Source of the DNA: Cephalotus follicularis
Lineage: Eukaryota > Streptophyta > Magnoliopsida > Oxalidales > Cephalotaceae
Length of the DNA stretch: 64,000 nucleotides
Direction: 5' to 3'
Assembly (NCBI GenBank): GCA_001972305.1
Contig: BDDD01002647.1
Location: 48,323 to 112,322 of the forward strand
Below the pieces are notes generated by a model. That model did no database searches. It saw only the letters and a list, made by a program, of their open reading frames with translations, and was not told the DNA's origin. The position numbers and the translations under genes were made by a program. Position 1 is the stretch's first letter, and every line of letters starts with the position of its first letter. Of the stretch, positions 58,200 to 64,000 are shown piece after piece.

Positions 58200-60841
58200 T
58201 GTAACACCCGGAAATTTCATGTATTGTAATTTCACAATGTAAATGTACTTTATTTGTGGAATTAATAAAAAGATGGATTTTCTGAATATGATGATGTTGT
58301 TTTTAAATCAATTAAGTACTTAGAAGTGTGATCGCTTAGTATGTACACTAAGAGCAGTCGACTGGTACAGTAGACCAACCGAATAGTTGACTACGTATGG
58401 GAGCAGTCGACTGGTCGGATGAACTAGTTGACTGGCCAACTCTCAAGCCACATGGTAACGATCTGCCAGGCGAGCAGCCAGCTGTTGGGTGTGGACAGCC
58501 GACTGGATCATGCTCTGTTTTGTTGCATGTGACAGAAATCACACGCCACAGCTGACAGATGGAAGTGGGTGCCATCTGTGTTTCATGCAGCTAAAGGAAA
58601 GGATGAAGAGGACACCTGTGCATGCATGTGTAATAGAAATGTAGCATTTAGTGCCATGTGAGGGGAGCTACGGAAGAGAGGGAGAGAAACACTCTGCATA
58701 AAATGTCTCCACTCATCTCCTTCGTCCTGGTACTGAAAAGTCTAAGAACCAAAGAGGATAGTAGAGAAAAACATAGAGAAAAGAGGGAAGGGAGTGTTTC
58801 TCCATGGTTGAAGCTTGGAGCTCGGGTTGGAGCTATTGGACTGTTCTTGGAGCTGCTGGGCTTGGATTTGGAATTTCTGGGAGCCCAAAACGTCACTGTT
58901 GGAACACAAAGAGGTGGACTTACAGATTCCTAACTTGGAATCAAAAGGTAGGGGAAGTTGTAATGGTATTTTGAGTTTAAAGTTACTGCATGTTCTATGA
59001 TTTGAATGTCTGGTTGCGTGAGTTGTAACCACTGATTTTAGGACGTGGTTGCTACTGTTCTCCATCTGTTATGCTTGCTACTGAGAATCAAATGAGATTA
59101 TGTGCATGCATGTTGAACCTTAGCATGGTGTCGACTTGCATGATGAAATGTATGTTGGATGTGGTGTTACATGAACGATATGGTGAGCTGTAGTTATGTT
59201 TCTGTCCTTGACCTTGAATTCTCTGCTTACAATGATGCGTTGGAGTAGATAGATCAATTTGCATGCAACTGGTTCGCGGGCCAGTCGACTGTCGAAGGAA
59301 GACAGCCGACTACTCAATGGAACCAGTCGACTGTTAATGGAAAGCAGTCGACTGTTCATACTTCATCCTGCCCAGAAAGTGGCAGAAAGTGTGATCTAGG
59401 TAATGCTTTTGAAAGGGTGTGCAGTAACAATCGACTGTTGAAGGATAACAGCCACTACCTAATGGACAGTCGACTGGTAGAAGGAACCAGCCGACTATCT
59501 GGTACTGCTCGACCCAGAACAGCCCACTGGTATGGATTCCAGCCGACTGGTTGGACTGCTGTTGGACTCTTCTTGCTTAAAACAATGCGAAACGATCCCG
59601 ATTCCTGCTAGGATGCATTTGAGCATTTGTATGCATTGCATATACACTGTTTACTGCCTGTTCTGGACTATTTGTAATCAGATTATGATTTCTAAATATT
59701 ACTACTTTAGAAATGCATATATAAATTGAAACTACTATGTTAAGTACGAAATGAATATTGTTTTCGTATTTTCAAACATCTTTGGAAAGCAATTTCCACT
59801 ACTGAAACTGTTTAAAAGTATTTTCTACTGAAAATGCATATTTCAATGTTGTCACTTTTGGAAACATTTTGGAAACGAACTGCCTGTTGTGGATCTAAAC
59901 GATCACTACTGTACTGTTTACCGTACTGTTACTGCTAGGATTCACTATTTGCTCTGTGAATTGAACTGTGTTTGTGCTTGGGCCACTGGTTTCATGGCGG
60001 AGACTGCCAGCGCCGGCTAGTGGTAGGGTTGACCTAGGGGCCAGGAGTTGGCTGGGTGACTCACTGTACTGTACTGTTGCCTCGCTCGGTTGCCTGAAGT
60101 AGGGACTGAAGTGGGAGTGTAGCGTGGGGCCAGGAGTTGGCGGCGTTACATATATTGCTTGCCTGTTGCGGTCCTTTATGGACATCCTGTACTGCCTGTT
60201 GGTCCTTCTCGGACATTACTGTGCCTGTTGATGTAGCCCTGGCCGGGTAACTACTGTACTGTTATTGCATACATATATTTTCATATGTATATATGCCCCC
60301 ACTGATATTTTACTGTACTGTTAAACATATATATTTTCATATATATATAAACTGGGATTTCTACTGCACTGCATCATCTATGCATTAATATCATGACATG
60401 CTTTTAATGTTAATCCCGAACTACTTTTATGACTTAGCCGAGTGAGGACAAAGGCTAACCCCCCTACTTTCAAGATTGAGGCAGCTGACAGCATGGACGA
60501 AGAGCAAGTCTTAGCTTCTTGTTGTTGGCTTTATGTTCTTTCGCTTTGTAATAAACTGTTGTGTTGAGATTCTAATGTACCGTTCTGTTGGTTTTGATAA
60601 GACTGGGATTCCTTTAATGTACTGTGATCACGCTCCATTTGTGGGCTTTTAACAATGGCTTGTAATTGGGTAGCGTGCAGTATGGGATGCACGTTACGTA
60701 TTTTCAGCTTATGAACCGTATGCTTCTGCAACTGATACCTTGTTTATGAGTTTAAATTTTATGGTGATCGTATGAGTTGAATTTATGTGTTAATTGCCTT
60801 TACCGCTTTAATGTTGTCTTCTCGTTAAACGGGGTGTGACA
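58200..60841 (+). mobile_element. 3' LTR of the chromovirus
   Basis: It runs from TGTAACACCCGG to GGGGTGTGACA, 2642 bp, uninterrupted. Compared with the 5' LTR it keeps an extra stretch of about 70 bp near 59400-59475 with more palindrome units, and lacks some bases near 58615. GTCC/GGAC mini-hairpins lie near 60170 and 60203. Confidence 0.95.
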
Positions 60842-61432
60842 CACGAACACTTATAGCCTAAGCCCATCGAGCTCCAGTGTCGCTCGAGTACTGCACTGCT
60901 CATGGCTTTGGTCAGTGGGTTTACCAAATTTGCCTCTGAGGCAACTCTCTCTAAAATGATGTCTCCTCTCTCTATGATCTCTCTAATCAGGTGATATCGA
61001 TGTTGTATATGCTTGGAGCGGTAGTGAGACCTGGGTTCCTTGCCTTGTGCAACAGCCCCATCATTGTCACAGTACACCACAACTGGACGTGTGATGGTTG
61101 GAACAACATCGAGTTGAACAATGAACTTCTGCATCCAGACTGCTTCCTTTGCAGCATCTGAGGCAGCTACATATTCTACTTCTGTGGTGGAGTCTGCAGT
61201 AGTTTCCTGCTTTGAACTCCTCCAGCTGACTGCACCTCCATTAAGCACGAATACAAATCCTGAAACTGACTTGTGATCATCCGGTTCACTATTGAAACTA
61301 GAGTCTTTAAAGTCCTCAAGTCTCAATACACTGTCTCCTCCGTAAGTCAGGAAAGTATCCTGAGTCCTCCTCAGGTACTTTAAAATTCCTTTGACAATTT
61401 CCCAATGTTTCTCATCGGGATCGGACAGAAAT
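60842..61432 (-). pseudogene. Copia RNase H, C-terminal part, split from its LTR
   Basis: The minus-strand reading holds the copia RNase H: EKHWEIVKGILKYLRRTQDT, SGFVFVLNGGAVSWRSSKQ, TTEVEYVAASDAAKEAVW, VVYCDNDGAVAQ and HRYHLIREIIERGDI. It ends near SSMGLGYKC at the insertion point. Joined across the chromovirus it reaches the polypurine tract (48680) and LTR (46315-48679). The upstream RT is cut at 61432 by another LTR insertion. No stop lies inside the visible 190 codons, so the copia element may have been intact when hit. The lineage is not assigned. Confidence 0.85.
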
Positions 61433-62576
61433 TGTAATACCCTGCTCGTTCGTAAATATATTTTCACGGATTTTATATGTGTTTTCGGGCTTTTAATTTT
61501 GTTTAATTTTAAAAGTTCAGTTGCCCTATGATTTGGGTTTATGTGGTTTGAGCTGACTATTACCGGTCCGAAATTTTGGGTATGATATGCTATGTTGGAT
61601 TTGGGTTTTATTTATTTTATTTTAATCCAAAATTATTTTAATTAAAAACAAATTATTATTCTTTTCTTTTTAAAATCCCTAATTCCTTTTACTATTATTT
61701 CTTTAATTTTCCTTTTTCCTATTTTATCATTTTCTCCTACTTTCCTCCCATCTTCCTCCTTCTTTCCAGCAAATTCCTTCCTCCCACCATCAAATGTCAT
61801 GCTAAAGTCTCTCTTTTCCTATTTCAAAATCCAGAAAAGTCTCCTTTCTTCCTCTTTTGTCAAATCATGTCTCCTCCTTTCTCCTTTCTCCTTTCTTGGA
61901 GTGCCTTTGCCATTTTATATGTTGTACACATCTTTCTTGCAAGCCACTGCAGATTCTGCCTTGTTAGTGTGTAACAAACTGCTGTGTAAATCATTCTTCA
62001 AAGTTCAAGAGGTAAATTCGATCCTTTAGTTGTTTCTTTGGATTAAATTCTCTTAGTTTGCTATGTATGTCTAAGTATGCTATGGTTTTGTATTCTTCTT
62101 CCCCTGTTTTTGTTCACAGCCGAATTGTGGGTGTGTGCTAGTGTTTCTTCTACTGTCTTTGTGTTCTTGGAATCACTACAGGTCAGTAAATTCGTCCCTT
62201 TAATGATAGTTTCATTGAAATTGAGTTTTGTGCTCTTAGTGTCTTTGGGCCATTGATTCCTGCCTAAACATGTTATTATTGTGTTAGTGATATTGTAAAC
62301 ACGTTTTATACTCATATATGTGTCACAAACTTGTTTTATAACATCTGTAATCAATTATAGACAGAATTTGGACATATACATGCATCGCCTTCTTACTTCC
62401 TTTTGTAGGTTAAATCACTATCAAGTTGTTTCCTTGTCAAATTTGTGTTTGTATGTCACCTACAAGTCATATATGATCATATGTTTATGTCCATATGTCT
62501 CTAGTTTAATGTAGAAACCATTTGAACCATTTTCAGTAGCAAATCGTCGGATTTCCAACTTTTCTGTCACCCAGAA

Positions 62577-62740
62577 CAGTCGGCTGTCTCTGTGGACAGT
62601 CGGCTGGAATGGTTGTGTAGTCGACTGGAGGGATGAACACAGACGACTGCCTGCATTTTGGGTTGTGTAGTCGACTGGACCATATGAACAGTCGACTACC
62701 AAGCCTCCCCAGTCGTCTGGAGCCCTGTTTTAGTCGACTG
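62577..62740. repeat. Type I palindrome array
   Basis: Reference positions are 62579, 62599, 62620, 62642, then 62670, 62691, 62712 and 62733. Steps are 20-22 bp with one 28-bp step, the same layout as 36466-36650. Confidence 0.85.
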
Positions 62741-63292
62741 TTTTGCCCTGGAATGTGCTGTTTTCAACTGTTTTAATCCGTTTAATCCTGAAATCGATCC
62801 GAGTCTTTTCCAAACACTGTTAAGAGTCTATTTAATACTTCGGATGTGTTTTAGACTCTTACACGTATGATTTTAAATGACTTTTAGATTGTATGCTTCA
62901 AAGGAGAATTTGTTTTGATCACCATTCGTAAGTACTTTGTAAGCGCATAAGGTACGGATTTTCTGTTCCTTGGCTATCTGATATTCGAACTGAAACTGTT
63001 TTGCTAAGCATCTTCGTTTATGAAATTGAGAATGTTTTATGACTTTGACATGTTTCGCATTTAAAGTTGGTTTGATATTTAAATGATTTTGACTTTATTC
63101 ATGCGATATGAAATGATACAATATGTTAAGACATGATATGTTATAATACGATATGTTATGATACCATTATGAATGGTTTCTTAATATGTTGAGAGAAAAC
63201 ATATGTCAAGTGATTTTAAGTTGATTTTGATAAATCAATTATATTAAAAATAAATACTGAGTATTGTACCCACCTATGGGGCGTACCTTAGG

Positions 63293-63351
63293 CACGTCGT
63301 GGGCCTGGCACGGGGACGTGACACTTCCGTAGCGGTGTGATTAGACTACGG
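63293..63351 (+). ncRNA. Conserved double hairpin, second copy
   Basis: CACGTC (63293-63298) pairs with GACGTG (63315-63320) over a 16-nt loop. CCGTAG (63327-63332) pairs with CTACGG (63346-63351) over 13 nt. The first stem differs from the copy at 37119 by a compensated T-A to C-G change. Confidence 0.65.
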
Positions 63352-64000
63352 CATCTCTGAGTGTATGAACGAATCCCATGAGGTGGATTTGTGGATCCGC
63401 TATGTATGATAGAGGCGTATGAATCGATTCTAGTTTATGTGATCTGAGGTGAATTCAGATATGTGATCCGAGGTGTGATCAGACATGTGTATGTGAGAAT
63501 TGACTTGTGTAGTGCCGTACACTTCAATTCTAGTGGGCATGTGGAATTAGCGCCTCCCTTGCCAAAATTTATGATATGTGATATGAATATGGCTCGGTAT
63601 GTTTTATGAACTATAATTTATAACGTTTTAAAATGTTCCGTAATTGTTTCGAAAATTATGCAATTGTCATTTGAATATGATTAAACTGATGTAACTGTTT
63701 AAGATTTCTGTTACGAAATTTATTGAAATATTACTGTTTTTAAATTACCGTTTATTGTTTTATTTCCCTTATCCGTACTGGAGACTAAAAGTCAACATAT
63801 ATTCTATATTTGTACTGAGTTTTGCTCAGCCGCGTTTTTGTTTCCATGCGGCAGGTTTTCAGGAGCAGCGGGGGAAAGTGTGATTGAGTGATGACCACCC
63901 TATGTGTTGGATCCTTATGAGAGTGATCCTTATGTTATGTTTAGTGGTCTAACATGGATTATTATGTTTTATGTTTTAAATTGGAACTGAATTATGTTTT

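Larger units (their letters stand above)
48708..60841 (+). mobile_element. Complete chromovirus (gypsy, Tekay-like) with CACGA duplication
   Basis: Both LTRs, primer binding site, gag-pol and polypurine tract are present. Five-base target duplications CACGA lie at 48703-48707 and 60842-60846. It inserted into the copia element, between RNase H and the polypurine tract. The LTRs are about 2.62 kb (excluding the nested solo LTR) and 2.64 kb. The single gag-pol frame is broken by six stop codons. Confidence 0.95.
61433..64000 (+). mobile_element. TGTAATACCC-family gypsy LTR, runs off the window
   Basis: It starts TGTAATACCCTGCTCG after GAAAT (candidate target duplication, 61428-61432) within copia pol. 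Pyrimidine-rich 61640-61890, a type I array at 62577-62740 and the double hairpin at 63293-63351 match the LTR at 35346. The 3' end and any internal region lie beyond the edge. Confidence 0.85.

Overview
This window looks like gene-poor, transposon-packed heterochromatin from a large-genome flowering plant. I see no host protein-coding gene, tRNA or intact rRNA gene. Nearly every recognisable stretch belongs to an LTR retrotransposon: Ty3/gypsy chromovirus-like elements, Ty1/copia Sirevirus-like elements, another copia family, and two gypsy elements reduced to gag only. Elements are nested and truncated. The plant assignment rests on the chromovirus pol with a C-terminal chromodomain, the Sirevirus gag-pol-env-like layout, and PBS sequences matching plant initiator-tRNA-Met-primed elements. 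The species cannot be told.

Layout, left to right. 1-2943 is a long gypsy LTR (+) carrying a palindrome array and ten hairpins. 3440-9280 is the 3' part of a Sirevirus (-): LTR, multiple polypurine tracts and an env-like pseudogene. It is interrupted by another LTR at 5041-7418. 9283-10685 is an LTR fragment (-) with a 5S-rRNA-like stretch. 10686-16621 is a decayed gypsy element (+) with a solo LTR inside its gag, cut off in the reverse transcriptase by a copia LTR piece at 16622-17113. 17450-22488 is a gag-only gypsy element (-) whose Gag is the longest intact reading frame of any element here. 22489-26160 holds LTR pieces and an integrase/chromodomain tail. 27105-35237 is a second Sirevirus (-). 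35346-39811 is two stacked LTRs (+). 39812-46314 is a second gag-only element (-) with a decayed gag. 46315-48679 plus 60842-61432 is the end of a copia element (-), split by a complete chromovirus (+) at 48708-60841 with 5-bp target duplications. The 5' LTR of that chromovirus is itself split by a solo LTR at 50281-52419. 61433 to the edge is one more LTR (+).

The most interesting signal is not a gene. LTRs of unrelated families, both copia and gypsy, carry arrays of short palindromes centred on TCGA (CAGTCGACTG, GCGTCGACGC and relatives). Their centres recur every 20-22 bp, about two turns of the helix, while the spacers between them differ. In the two Sireviruses the same motif type appears again just upstream of the env-like ORF. 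Several LTRs also carry RNA-like hairpins with compensatory changes. The clearest case is ten tandem hairpins at 1877-2240, each with exactly a 14-nt apical region and covarying outer and inner stems.

All coordinates and repeat spacings were read by hand from the sequence. No alignment, folding or database search was run.
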